Positions 23,034 to 35,389 of a stretch of DNA of 64,000 nucleotides are shown here, in pieces. The notes beneath the pieces were generated by a model. The model ran no database searches, was not told the origin of the DNA, and was given only the letters and a program-made list of their open reading frames with translations. The stretch covers positions 214,674-278,673 of the forward strand of contig MEHQ01004053.1 in NCBI GenBank assembly GCA_008828725.1, given 5' to 3'. The translations under genes and the position numbers were made by a program. How positions within the stretch are numbered: position 1 is the stretch's first letter; the number at the start of each line of letters is the position of its first letter. The stretch is from Saccharina japonica (lineage: Eukaryota > Sar > Phaeophyceae > Laminariales > Laminariaceae).

Positions 23034-25658
23034 CGCAATGACTGCAACCCCCCTATCGTTGCACGCGCCTACCTTGAAAATGTACGCTCCGTCGTCTGCT
23101 TCATCTGTACCTTTGTTCCTAAGGTATTGTTTGTGCACTCGACGTGTGCTGTTTCCATTTTCACAGCTGTGCTTCTATCGATCGGCTTAATGTAGGAATT
23201 GGTTTAGAGTATCAGTTACGGGTTTTGCATCGGTATACCGGGGTCAATATAATGTATCGACTAGAGCGTTCACTTGGGATCAAGAGGAAATAACTCGGAA
23301 GACAAACACAACCGAGGTCAGAGCAGTTGTGTAACGTGAGGCGATGGCCACATAGTACACGGCGGTAGAAGGTCGTAGCAGCTGTTTCATACCGGTTGAA
23401 AGCTGTTACTCGATGTTGAGAGCCACATGCAGTGGTTCCGGTAGCATACTCTCCCCTTGGTGCCTCGTCTGTAGCCCGTAGAGTCGGAGAGAAGCGTCAA
23501 GGCATAACCTAAACATTACGCGGCAGCTTGGTATCTGGCGGGGGCAGGTAGCAATCAGCTGTTGAATGTACCGGTATACAATAATGTTCATTTTGAGAGT
23601 CCGATAAAGAGATCTTCAGATGATTCCGAGTTGTCTCTTTTATATCCAAGAGTGCAGGAGGAAACAACATCACGGTGTAACCTAAACTTCCCGTCATCAA
23701 ATATGCATAGTCCTGCCGTATGCGCCGGTGCACGAGGTCAGTACATGTTGGTTGGTTGTACGAGCGTTTTGTGCGCATCGCCAATGCACGCAAGATATCG
23801 TACGTACGGTCGTCGAGATCACCCCCGTCCGCTTAAGTGTCTGACGCCATGGTTTTGATAGTACCGGGGGGCCTCTATAGACGGTTTGCCTCTGGCTTTC
23901 GGTGTGCAAGGAAGTGATAATATTTGAGGAGTCGCCTTGTGTATTGCATACCTGTGCACATATTGCCATGGGTTTGTCATGAATGCCCCCTCCCGAGGGG
24001 ATCGCCTTCTGATGCCCAATTAGTACAATAACGCCCGCGGGCGAACTCCCAGCGTTGTTTGCGACTGGACGTGGCGGGCAGTGGGGAGCTTAGCGCGGTT
24101 CGCACTTGGGTGCTGTATCGTTACGCCTTCATTTGAGCGGACCTGATCCTGGCCATGCCTCGGCACATTTTTTGCGCGTGCGGCTACGATAGGGGGGTAT
24201 AACATTCTGCCGAACGTATGTCTCGCCAATTGGGCCTCTTCAAATATGGAATTTCTCTAGAGCCTTGTTAGACTAATGGGTTATCACGCAAACATCGCAA
24301 CCATTCCATTGCCGCAGCCTGCGTTGAGCGCGATCATGTACGCTCTATCGTCTGCTTCGTCTGCGTGTTTATTGGAATGTCATGTGTCGTGTGTGTTGTG
24401 ATACATTTGTGTTCGGGAAAACAAAGTTCAAGCCATGGGATCCGCTCATCGGGTCTAACGTTCAGTTTTCTGGATCTCGGGGGGTTTGGGCGGACAATAT
24501 CGCTTATCAAGGGGGGAGGAGCCGCATAGTTTATCAGATGTTGGCCTCTATTGTTGCATGCATCTTGTTCGGTGTGTAAACGGAGGCGTTCTTTGTTATG
24601 AGGCATGCCTTCTATTGGTGGTTGATTGTTTTTTACATATAGAAAAGCGGCGTGCTTTTCCGCCTTTCCCAGCCTTATAGAGGTCGCGGTTTATCACGAG
24701 TCTGATTTCTGTTGTCATGCTTGCAATTTGGTTTTGTAGTGTTGCCTACCTGGTGCCTGGGGATATCGTACAGGAGAGTCATGGCGGTCAGGTTTATCTG
24801 GCAAGCGTTAAAGTAGTGCCTGGTCCTTCATGCTGCCTGTGATTTTTTATGCCGTGCGCAGCTTGATAAACACATTTGTGTGGTACGCTAAAAAATCAAG
24901 ACGAGGGCACCACACACGTACAAAAGTCAGAGCATAGCAAAGATGCCAGAGGGGTGACAGGTGAGATTGTTGTATCGATTCAAACAAACAAACAAAAAAA
25001 TGCTTGTGTTCAAATATGTTTTGAAGCTCTTCATCGGAGCATGCCCCTCGGCCTTCCCGCCTGCCCTAGTCTCGGGGAAAACATGGTTTGTTTCGGGTAT
25101 AGGTATTCTCGGACACACTTCGATTACACTCGCCCCGCCTTCAACATTGCATATTCGAATGTATATCAAGGATTTGTAGATACTCCGAATTCGGTGAACT
25201 TTGTGTTGCTCATCGTGAGACTTGCAGCCTACATATGATCGCAGAACGGACTTCCCGAACCCGTTTGGTAGTCCACAGTGTTCCAAAGCGCTAATTTCAG
25301 TAGAATTCCAATGGGGTTTCCACACTCCCAAGGAGTAGTCCGAAATCTGTTTGCGGCCCGACGGAGGAAAACGTCGCTATTCAGTGTGAGGGCCCCGCCA
25401 ACAGTCTCATTTCCCGGGAGGTAGGGCGTTGCGGGTGTTGGCTAACTATTCTCTGAGAGAGTAAACTCCTGATACCTGTTAGTTTGAATAGTTTACGGAG
25501 TGCTTGCTTCAGGACCAGCGCATAGAAATAGTCCACCATCCTTATATATGGTGGCATTGCTCAAACAGAAAACGCCAACTGAGCGAAAAACTCGTGTTGT
25601 GGCTCCATCCTTCTCCACCGTTCCGCACTTAAACATTTTTACCGGTATAAAGGGCTTG
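23034..25658. other. Gene-poor interval
   Basis: Apart from the duplicated segment noted with the minisatellite (23034-23130 against about 24270-24375), I see no domain, RNA or splice chain. Open frames up to 134 codons on both strands lack recognisable motifs. A short GGAATAGTTT/CCACCATCCTTATATATGGT block near 25470-25560 resembles blocks near 13340, 14165 and 5985. Confidence 0.5.
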
Positions 25659-25949
25659 GACGAATGCGTACGATAGAGGTGCACCTGCATACAGGCCATG
25701 TTTTTGCCTTCTGAGGGTGGTCACTTGAGGACCTCTATATTAATAGCAAGTCAAAAACTGATCTGGGAGGGAAATAAAAGTGCTACATGTACCCGATTAA
25801 CAATCCCATGACCTGAGTCTATGTATCCAATAAAAAATGTATCAATAATAATAATAGGAATGCAAGTCCGGCGAGTTTGGGTTAAGGAGCCCGATCATTC
25901 AGAACATATTTCAGCTAAAAAAAACGCAACCTCTATGGTAGCACGCGTC
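25659..25949 (+). mobile_element. 4-bp-TSD TIR element (291 bp)
   Basis: Left end GACGAATGCGTACGATAGAG, right end ACCTCTATGGTAGCACGCGT then C. The internal blocks GGTGGTCACTTGAGGACCTC, AAATAAAAGTGCTACATGTA and GTTTGGGTTAAGGAGCCCGA are the best preserved in the window. Flanks CTTG and TTTG match at three of four bases. Confidence 0.8.
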
Positions 25950-26943
25950 TTTGGTGTGTAGTTGTCGCCGTCGAACTTGGTGCATTGGTCTCAAATTGAT
26001 CGCGCCCGACAAAGAGTGGTCCTGACGTTTTATAAATTCGTGGTTGTCGTATGGATGTGGTACTGCTGCTGTTTTCGGCCAAAACATTTCTGGTGGCCGG
26101 GGCTCCTAAGCCGAGGAACCCTACTCAATTACGCATGACGTTTATTTGGAACACCTTTTTCGGTTTGGCGTGCTCTTCGTTGTAAACGCAGGGCATTGGG
26201 ATGCCATCAACGTTTTTGTCTCGAAAGTTAGTGGCCGGGGTGAGGCCGATAGAGAGTTTGGAGAGAGGAACCCCAAACGAAGAGCAAGTGCCCCACTATC
26301 GCCAATGGCACCTTCCCTTAAATCGGTTACTCCCGATTTTCGGACCTATACACTGCTGCTGTATATTTCCCCCCCCAGAAAGCATGTAGGGCTACTATGG
26401 GTATGGTCTGTCGGGTCTCAAGGGCGACGGAGTACGAACCGTTAAACATGCGCAGCAAGGTGATGGCGCAGGCAAAAATTAGAGGTGAAAACCATGTGTT
26501 TCTGAGAGTGAAACCTTGAGGGTCTCCGCACCCCACTGTAATACTGATTTCAGGAACAGCTGAAAGCACGACCCCATGGATAATGTCACCGCCGGTAGGT
26601 ATGCATCAAACATATACTGCGCAAAACTGGTGGCATGTCGACGCATTCAGGTTAAGGAGCGAAGCTCCCTCATTCAAAAAAGAGTCTGGGAAGAAAGGGG
26701 CTACGACCCCTATCGTGTTCGGCCGTATCATGCGCTTTTCGCACGGTAGAGGTTGCCGAATAATTGCGCACATATGTCATGCACTGCACTTGGCACCCTC
26801 GATGGCTGTAGTGCGCCTATACGCGCCGACCATCTAGTAGCGAGGCATCCAACTCTTGACAGGTCTCATGTTTCGACTATGTCAGCTTCATCCCTCGGCG
26901 GCGAGGTCGATCGCATGCAAGGACCAGTTGCCTCAAACACAAG

Positions 26944-27211
26944 TGCTGAGGTATAGGTGTATTTGCCTCAGACACAAGTGCAGGATTATCGCTCAAGTTA
27001 TCGCATAGGAGCTCTACAGTATATATTTCCCATACAACCAGATTTTGATGAAATGTAAAGTTCAACCGAATGAGCGATTCCATTGGCCGGGCATCCTAGA
27101 CTTCATAGTGCAAAACAAGACGACTTTCCGTCGTTTTGTTTGGTTAAGGAAGCACCTCATTTAGGAAATAATTAGTGGCAAAGCGCGCCACGCCCCATAT
27201 CGTAGGTCTCA
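26944..27211 (+). mobile_element. 4-bp-TSD TIR element, degenerate copy
   Basis: TAGGAGCTCTACAGTATATA, CCAGATTTTGATGAAATGTA and GGTTAAGGAAGCACCTCATT are in family order; the right end is CCCATATCGTAGGTC. A further orphan 3' half lies at about 26644-26733. Confidence 0.5.
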
Positions 27212-27784
27212 TACGCTTCCTTATCGAGCCACCAGCCGAGGTGCAAGGGGGGTGGTGTATGTGTCGTTGTTTGTTCGGTGGTCAACATCATGTTTTGCTG
27301 CGCCGCTGACGACTATGGCATGCACGCGTGGCTTGCACCATGATCGGGTAAGAGCGCTAGCTGGACAAAGAGATCCGTATAAAGCACCATAGGCAGCGTT
27401 CATAGTCTGCTCCAGTTATATTTGCCTACACGTACTTATAAGCCATCTTCAAGACGAAGCCATGTGATCCCGCCATGCTGGTGCCGGCTTGCAACAGGGT
27501 GGTCGCTCGCTTTCCGACGAAGGTGTCTCATAGCACAGCTGCAGGTTCTCTTCCTGCGATTTTTCATGGAATGGTCAACAAAGCGTAAAGGTCACGAGCT
27601 TCGCCAATACCAGCCCAGCAAGAAAGAAAGGCGATGTAGACTATACGTACGTGTGGCCGTTGAAGTTGCTCGCGGGCCCGGCCATACCGACCGTAGTGGT
27701 GAACGAGACAATGGTAGAAACTCCATCCGAGGCATGACGATCCTACAGGAGGGATGTTTGTGGATCACCGGAGCAGAAGTAACG

Positions 27785-27850
27785 GATCGCCTAATTGCAG
27801 TTATGTGAGGGATGTATAGGTCCCCCTACACGGTCTGCGATTAGGCGATT
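27785..27850. repeat. 15-bp inverted repeat (hairpin)
   Basis: ATCGCCTAATTGCAG and CTGCGATTAGGCGAT pair at 14 of 15 positions around a loop of about 34 bases. It follows an open frame ending at 27808. Possible RNA hairpin; nothing else supports a function. Confidence 0.5.
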
Positions 27851-28311
27851 GGGAAACCACGCGGAGAAGGGCTTTCAAACCCAACGCGTTCGAAAATGGC
27901 AACTAGCTCATCCAGTGTCGCGTCCAGTTTTTTAGGGGGTTCAGGGGCGGCCAACATAAGCACGATATTTTCGGGCCTGCCACGCCCGAAGCTTGGAAGT
28001 GCCCGCCACACACACATGTATGTGCACTTGTACTTGTAGATAGTAGATATTAGTCAGTTTGTCGATCATAATACGCCATACGCATGTTTGTTTTGGATAT
28101 ATACTGTAAAGCTGGATTTATCTCCTGCATACACGGTGGGTATAGCTTATAGCCCGATCGAGGTCGATAGGGACAGTCGAACCGTGGCGGTCTCGTAAGG
28201 TCCATCCACCACGTATAGACACAAGGTCATGTCCGTCGTGAGCCGACGCTGTTGTCGTTCCGAACACACAGTTCATGGTACCCACAAAAACTCTGCAGCA
28301 ATACAACAGTT

Positions 28312-28583
28312 AAGGTAGCACCGTGGAAACGTACGTCGAAAGTTTGAACGAGACGGGTGAGAGCACCTGGGGCGCGACGCTCATAAATTTGCGTGAGTGC
28401 CGCGTCGCCCCTCCCTCCTACGCCTGCCCAGGCAACAACAAAACCATGCGGCGAGAACAGGTATTGGCCGACGTAAATGAAGCAATCGATGTGTCTCACT
28501 GCTTGCGATCGGATACCGCACCCTTCGTCCTGGAATTTGACACTGTAGAAAGCAAATCTCACCCAACATTCTGGTTGGGTTGA
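28312..28583 (+). other. Exon-like open frame, product unknown
   Basis: After a possible acceptor (CAGTTAAG) the frame reads VETYVESLNETGESTWGATL, then a Cys-containing stretch and RREQVLADVNEAIDVSHCLR, then APFVLEFDTVESKSHPTFWL before TGA. Amino-acid mixture and codon choice look coding and resemble the two real genes. A donor (TTCTG|GTTGGG) lies at its end, so it could be an internal or terminal exon. There is no ATG at its start and I could not link a second exon. No family recognised. Confidence 0.35.
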
Positions 28584-29587
28584 GCACGCGGGGTTCGCAC
28601 CCTCCGTGTCATGTGTCCGCCCCGCACATTGAGGTAGATAGCGTAATTATGCTACACGTAAACAGTTGCCTGACATTATTGCCAGGAAACAATCAAACGA
28701 GCAATCGCCGACTGCTCCACCACAATTCACACTACCGATATCCAAGATATCTTGCAAAAACCAAGGTGTATGAGCTTGCCTTAAGGGGGGCTCTTTGGTC
28801 AATAAATATTAGGGCATATAAGAAACAAATCCGTTTTTATGTTGTTTCAGTTGTCATACTATTTCCGGTATACTGTCTACCTCTTCATGACTCCCTACGG
28901 AAAATAACTTTTCTCTCGTTTTATTGCTTCGACTGACGACCGATGAGTAGGTTTGGAGAGTATAATAGGTCATGGTCCACATTTGTGTCGCAGGAGGCGT
29001 ATCAATCAGACGCCTTTTCATTTTGAAAAATGTCTCATACTCAAAAACGAGTCGCCATACCCGTCGTACCCAAAGACGAATAATAAACTATAAAGCAGGG
29101 CCAATGAACGATGTTGGCCTGCTATTTCCCAGTGCACGTTGTGTCAGAGCTGGCTATTAATAGACGGCGTACGAGCGCGTTGGATACTGTACCCAACAGA
29201 GTACGAGCTTCTGCTCTGCTCACACGAGTACAGGATATTACTGTAGATCTCACGACGCCGGTGTGAATATGGCAACCAAATCAAAATGTACCGGGGTGAT
29301 TGGTACGCAAAAAAGAAATGTTATCACATTGTCTCATCGCGGAAAATATATCATAGTCCGTAGTCCGTACGATAGTCACAGCAGCAATGGCTCCGAACAC
29401 TCTGGACTCTTGAGTGGAATCATACACATCAAACGGGAGAAAGTGAAACGAATCCACCAATCGATGGAAAAAAGAAGCAGGAAAAACGATAAAGGGAAGA
29501 AGGAGGAAGGGGTATGATACGAGTATTGTATACGAACTCCTGCTGCGTATTTTTCAAGGCCTACTAAGTTATCACGGTACTTGATAA
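28584..29587. other. No gene recognised
   Basis: AT-rich sequence with no motif, RNA or element end that I can support. Confidence 0.45.
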
Positions 29588-30655
29588 TCGAGACGGGACG
29601 GGACGGTACTGTTTTTACTTGTTCGGCGGGAAAAAAAATGAAGACGGGACGGGACGGGACGGTAAAATGACGACCAAACAGGTTGTTGAGAGGGGACGGG
29701 ACGGGACGGTGGATGTACAATTTCTCAACGGGACGGGACGGTAATTTTAACGGGGTAGATTTTCACGACGGGACGGGACGGTATAATTCAACGATTTTTT
29801 TTTCCACGGCGGGACGGGACGGTAAATATAATTTTTCACGACGGGACGGGACGGTATACCGGTACCGGTATTTACTTTTAGGCAGAGGCCAAAAAAAGGT
29901 ATACCTGGTCCGTTTGCGACCAAAAACAGGTACATATTTAAAATCAAGTCAAAAACGCACTCCACGTGCCCTGCCATTGGTCTAAAACTCGTTGTACCGG
30001 TTTTTGCCTCTTTAAAACCCAGGTATACCTAATTTTGTCTACTCTGCTTGACTTTCACCTTTTTGTTGTCGTTTTAAGCCAATCAGAGGCCATTCGTAGT
30101 TCCACCCTATGCCCCCTATATACAAATGCCGACGTACGCGGAGACCCCCTTCTCCCTTCGCCCCTCGCACTACAATCCACTCGAGCGACACACACACATA
30201 TTAAATATCTGCCTGCGCACTTCCGCCGAAATAATACGAGATAGAAGGCTCCCCTTCGGGATTGTGGTTGACTTGGAATACCAGGGGTGTCGCAAGCTGA
30301 AAAGGGAGATGCAGCAGCAGGCGTTCGTTCCTCGTACCATTAATAGCAGCTACTCGTATACGTAGCCACCGGGCGAGCACGAAGAACATGAAAAACTCTA
30401 CTTTGCGTTGCAAGGAACGGCAGGCTCGTGGGGTGCGTTTTAAACTTGATTTTAGAATGTACTTGTTTTTGGCCCCGAACGGACCAGGTGTACCTGTTTT
30501 TGGCCGCTGCCCTTTAATTTTTCACGACGGGACGGGACAGTACATACAATTTTTCACGACGGGACGGAACGGTAAATATATCTTTTCACGATGGGACGGG
30601 ACGGTAAATATTTTTCACGACGGGGGAAGGGACGGTAAAAACAATGTTTCACGAC
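29588..30655. repeat. GGGAC minisatellite, split by a MULE-like insertion
   Basis: Units of about 32 to 48 bases carry GACGGGACGGGACGGTA followed by an AT-rich spacer (AAATATAATTTTTCAC). About ten units lie at 29588-29865 and four more at 30523-30655. The MULE-like element at 29880-30512 sits between the two blocks, so the array existed before that insertion. Confidence 0.88.
29880..30512 (+). mobile_element. MULE-like TIR element, short non-autonomous copy (633 bp)
   Basis: Left terminus GGCAGAGGCC then AGGTATACCTGGTCCGTTTG; right terminus CGAACGGACCAGGTGTACCT then GGCCGCTGCCC. These are inverted repeats of about 50 bases. Flanking 9-mers TTTACTTTT and TTTAATTTT match at eight of nine positions. 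Long TIRs plus a 9-base TSD fit the Mutator superfamily. No transposase. Confidence 0.85.
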
Positions 30656-33071
30656 AATTAATTACAATATATACTAAACAACGTGTAAAAGTAGTATTAA
30701 TAGTCGTAATGCGGCACTGGATCATTGGATCAAAACAGTTGGTGCTCCAGAGGAACAAACGAAAATAAACACTCGTACGAATCGTACATGAACATAAATT
30801 AATCTTGAAATTCGTATTAGGAAGGTCGTCGTAGGGGCAACCTGGTGTTTGGGGGGAAACGGATAGAAAGATAAAAACCAGGGTGAAAAAACGAGAATGT
30901 CGAGGGGTAGTACTAGAGAATAAAAGTTCCTGATATGTTTCGGGGAGACGGCAAGCAACAATGAAATTCAAAGGCAAAGCAAGCAACGGTAGAGTTGGGT
31001 GAAGAAGGGAGTCGCCGGGTGTAGCGTAGTAACCAGGGGGTATAGCTAATGAGCGAGGCCCTGTACGAGCTGAACGAGCATCGAGATAGGGACGTCAGGG
31101 AGTCGTCAATTTGTTTTTTATCCCCAAAATAAGATTTGGCGGGAAATTCGTATCCCCATTCGTACTAAAAAACAAATTTCATTATTTCATATTTCGTAAT
31201 TTCGTAAATTCGTGTAACTTTAATTTAATTTTAATGTACGTATGTACGTACAATGCTGCGGCCAGCCCATTACGCGTACGCGTACGACGTATATACTCGT
31301 ACTGCTCTTCGATCTACAAAAAGCAAATAAATCAATTTTATCCATCCAAATGCAATCCAATACTGACCACGATGAGCGCATCGTGGCATCATGGACACGA
31401 TAATTGAGAAATGCAAAACAACTACTGCCGCTGCTGTGCAACGGTTTCCCCCCACCTACGCGCCTCCCATCCGTGCCATGCTTGAGCACCACCATAGATA
31501 TTGCCGCCGAGCGAGGTAACAATTCAAAACCATACTGAGTACGTACTCGTATGTTAATGTTTGGACTAGGGTGGTGGAATTCGATACGAAAAGACGCTTA
31601 CAGCTGAGAGTAGTAGTTTCTTAGCTGAGACTGCTGTAGGCGGCGTGCACGTGACGATGCACGCCGTCGCTCTCAGCTGCTCTCGACTGACTATGATACC
31701 AAGATAAGAAAGTGGACAAGGACAAATGTGTACCCACCGCGCAATGTCCTTACGGACGGTCTTTCGGCTGGGGCCGAGCGATAGCAAGCAGGACACCGAG
31801 AGAGCGCAAGCGAGGGAGGGAAGGGAAGGGCGGGGGGATATTTAATGGCGAGCGATACGGAGGTTGCAGGGAGGGGGGAGGGGGAGATGGAGGTCGAATT
31901 CTCGTACGTGGCACTCTCTCGCATTCTCCCTGGTTTGATACAAGATACGTGAAACAAACAGAGTAAAATAAGAAAGAGGACGATAGCTTGAACAAAAGAT
32001 AACTGCCTGTGCTGCTCCTGCTGGCTGGTGCGATAGCCTGTGAGCATGCCGCGCGTGAACTCCAGTCTCCGGAGCACCTCCAGCATCTTTGTACCTCCGT
32101 AGCGCTGTAGTAGTAGGTAGTGGGCCGTAGTAGTGGGTGTGGAGTACGTTCCCCGCCGTAGTGGCGTGGCTATCCCCACTCTCGAGCTGTGTACATTGTA
32201 AAGAGCAACCACCATGACGAGGGGCAGGAGCTACGGCTCAGCTACGGGTTTCCTCACCGAAAACGTGAAAAAATAGAAAGAAAATAGGTGCTGCCAGTCA
32301 AATCTGAGAACTCCACACAGACAGCTCCTTACGAGGCGGGGTTTGGCTCAGGGCGAGCGACTAGGTGAGGGCTACCGGTCGTCGGTGTCGCAGAGTGGAT
32401 AACTGCCCGCTATCGGGAGCTGGAAAAAGTTGCAGATTTTGGCAGCATCACGTTTGATAGGTACGTGTGAACTGACGGACGGACTCGTTTTCGTTAATGC
32501 TTACAGAAGTCCCAGTGATACTCAGTGGGAATTTTCTGGGATTTTCGTAGTTCTAGGTCTTGGTATGTTGAAAGTGTCAGACTCTGAATTTTTGCACTTT
32601 CGTGTTTTATTTTTTATTTTTGGCTTTTGTATGTTTGTATGCTGGAATATTTTCGTGTTTGCATGGTTGTGTTTTGGTATCGGCTGTAGTAGATTTAAAG
32701 TGCTATATGGTTCCATTTTTGTATTGTGAATGAATATTTTTGTATTTTTGTACGTTTGTGTGGTACTCGAGAAAACATCCTAGGTATGTACTCTACGGAA
32801 CAAAAGCTTGCCTTGCATAATATCCGGGTAAGGGCATCTAAGTTTTGCAGAGCTCCCAGAAGTCCCCGAAAGGTACCTGTGCGAATGTTGTACCCATATC
32901 CGTAGCCGGGCCCGAGTAATTTTTAAAGGGCATGCCCGTACCTCGGGTGTTGCGGCACGGGCATACATGACTTCTAGAAGTCTCGGATACGGCTATGTAT
33001 GTGGTACATTACTCGCAGACGGTCTGGTACGGGTAGGACCCCAGACAAAACCCCGGGTATTGTTCTGCACG
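30656..33071. other. Gene-poor interval left of the foldback structure
   Basis: Besides the hairpin at 31601-31680 there is purine-rich sequence near 31800-31890 and T/G-rich sequence at 32570-32760. Open frames on both strands (up to 174 codons) are low-complexity and lack domains. Confidence 0.45.
31601..31680. repeat. Nested hairpin
   Basis: Outer arms CAGCTGAGAG and CTCTCAGCTG enclose inner arms GGCGTGCACGTG and GATGCACGCC, so the 80-base stretch can fold as one long stem. Its role is unknown; it might be a small MITE. Confidence 0.6.
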
Positions 33072-34052
33072 TACAAAGCACTCACCACGAGCGATTACGA
33101 CGACCGTAGAGCAGCAGACTGTCTGGGAATTGTCTACTGCATGTGCTGCTGCGGTTGTGCTGTAGTTCCGCCGGTCATCGCGTTTCGCGCATAACAGACG
33201 GCTTCGTGTTGTCGATACCCAGGAATTTCCAGCATTGGTTTAGGGCAACATCAGCTAAAGTGCCTCTACATGATGCACGCGCCACGAGCGATGACGACGG
33301 CCGTAGGGCATTGTCTACGGCATGTGCTGCTGTGATGATGCAGTAATGCCGCCAGGTATGCTTCTCGCTCGATATACAGACGTTGGTGTTCTCTTATTCC
33401 CAGGCTATTTTTGGGGGGCAATCAAGCGAAAAGTGCCTCCGAAAGCAGACTACAGTAATACATGAACACGCTACTACGACCGAGTACAACGATCGAGGGC
33501 ACCAGACTTCTCTGGGACTTGTCTACGGTATGTGCTGCTGAGGCTGTGCACTAGTTCCGCCGGCCATCGCTTCTCGCTCGATATACAACGTGTTCGTGTG
33601 CTCGATACCAAGGATATTCTCCAGGCCATTTTTGGGGGCGCACCACGCTAAGGTGCCTCCGGAAATATTAGGCTGCATGAAGCAGCCACCACGAGCGAAC
33701 GACGATCGTACGGCACCAGACCTGTCTAGGAATTGCCTACGTATTTGCTGCTGCGGTGTGTACAGTAGTTCCGCCTGTCGCAGCTTCTCGCGCGATATAC
33801 GTAGGGTTCGTGTTCTCGATACTTAGATGTTTTTTGGGGGCACATCAAGCTAAAAATGCCTCCGGAAACGATTGCATGAAGCACGCCACCACAAGAGATC
33901 ACGTCAACGTAGGACACCACACTTGTCTGGATATTGTCTACGGCATGTACTGCTGCAGCGTGTGAGTAGTTCCGCCGGTCGTCGCTTTCGCTCGATATAC
34001 AGACGTGTCGTGATTTCTCGATATTCAGGATATCTCCGAAAACAGACTAAGC
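33072..34052 (+). repeat. Left arm of a foldback structure: five tandem units of about 190 bp
   Basis: Each unit carries GTCTGGGAATTGTCTAC, GCATGTGCTGCTG, AGTTCCGCCGGTCATCGC, TCTCGCTCGATATAC, TTTTTGGGGGCACATCAAGC and GTGCCTCCGGAA. The arm begins TACAAAGCACTCACCACGAG. The same units occur in inverted order in 35390-36291. No coding capacity. Confidence 0.9.
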
Positions 34053-35047
34053 AGTAATAAAACACCAAGGGACTACAAACTACTATGGGAACTACTATTA
34101 TATGGCCCTATTATACCTATATATATTGATACGATCAGTACTGCAGTGCTGTTCGAGTACGTAGTGGGCCCGTGTGAGGATTGTCTATGGCACCTGCTGC
34201 TTGGTGTGTGTAGCAGATGGGTTGTGGAATTCTGGTAAATACATACGTGTATTATTTGGGTGTCTTTGTCCATCCATTTTCATTGGCGTTTGATATACCT
34301 GTAAGCCTTAAGGGCCAACTCTAAAGTAGGTAGGTGCCATCCTGCAGGAAGCAACAATAAGTTGCCCTTGGAAATATGATTAATTCGCGTACTCGTATAC
34401 GTCGTATCGTGTCTGCAATGTTATAATTGGTAGTATTGACGCCAGACATCTATTTTGGTGTTCCGTTTCTTTACATTGGAGTACGTGTATGCGTGTAAAC
34501 TAAGTGACATTCAGCACGGAACCATTTGACTGGCAACCCTATTTAATGGGCATTGAATTCGCGCATACATACATGCCTGCTGCTGTAAGATTTGTAAAGT
34601 TGGTGCCATTCCGCTCGGGAATATATTTGACATTTTATTTAAGGCCCATTATTCAATTCGCGTACTCGTATACCTGTGCTATTAATAGTAGTTGGTGGTC
34701 TCGAAATGTATTTCAATGTTCCGCTTCCTTCCATGTTCATTCGAGTACGAGTCTGTGAAGTATGCACCATTCCGCACGGGAATATTATTCGTTTCGCAAT
34801 ACCTATCTGGGTAAGTTCGCCCCCCTTTGAACTCTGAATTGTACATAAAACAGTTATAGTTACTAGCATTCCCGTCTGGACTTGCCACATATATACTTCG
34901 GTTATTAAGTAGACTCTAACATCTTCCGTCAGCAGATCATCGTCTACGAGTGTTCAACGCAGGAATAATCATAGTAAGTACTCTAGAGCAAACATATACC
35001 TGGTATGGATATCGGGCGAGACGCGATGACCGGCGAAACTACTGCAT

Positions 35048-35370
35048 TTTTTTTTTTTTTTGTCCATCCCATTTATTATATTCGCACTTCCGTCTTTCTC
35101 CCTCCCTGGTCGTAACTCAGATCCGGGGTCACAAAGTAGGCTCCTCTCCCTCCTCCCCCACTACGGTTCTTGCTTTGCATTTTTATCGCGAGAAGATTTC
35201 AGCACTTTATTCCCTCGTCAACTCTCGTCGAATTTTGCTTACCCACGCTATAAATGCGCTCTCGACAGTCGGTGTCATTTGAGATTAAAAACCTCCATGG
35301 GGAGAATCGAACCCTCGACAACCGGCCCAAAAGGCTTCGTGGCTACCAGTTAGACCACCGGGGCGACCGG
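35048..35370 (-). mobile_element. tRNA-derived SINE with poly(A) and TSD
   Basis: Minus strand: GGTGGTCTAACTGGTAGCCA (box A region), GTCGAGGGTTCGATTCTCCC (box B), then the body and AAATGGGATGGAC with a poly(A) of about 15. CTGCAT occurs on both sides (35042-35047, 35371-35376). It lies in the centre of the foldback structure. The head folds like a tRNA (seven-base acceptor side is poor), so it is a SINE head rather than a tRNA gene. Confidence 0.9.
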
Positions 35371-35389
35371 CTGCATACACCACATTAGT

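Noticed and set aside
32522..32729. Membrane protein of about 100 residues
   Set aside because: Phe/Val/Leu richness comes from T/G-rich low-complexity sequence; both strands are open.
35285..35370. tRNA gene on the minus strand (box A and box B present)
   Set aside because: The acceptor stem does not pair well, the sequence continues into a shared 250-base body with poly(A), and copies recur in the window. It is a SINE head.
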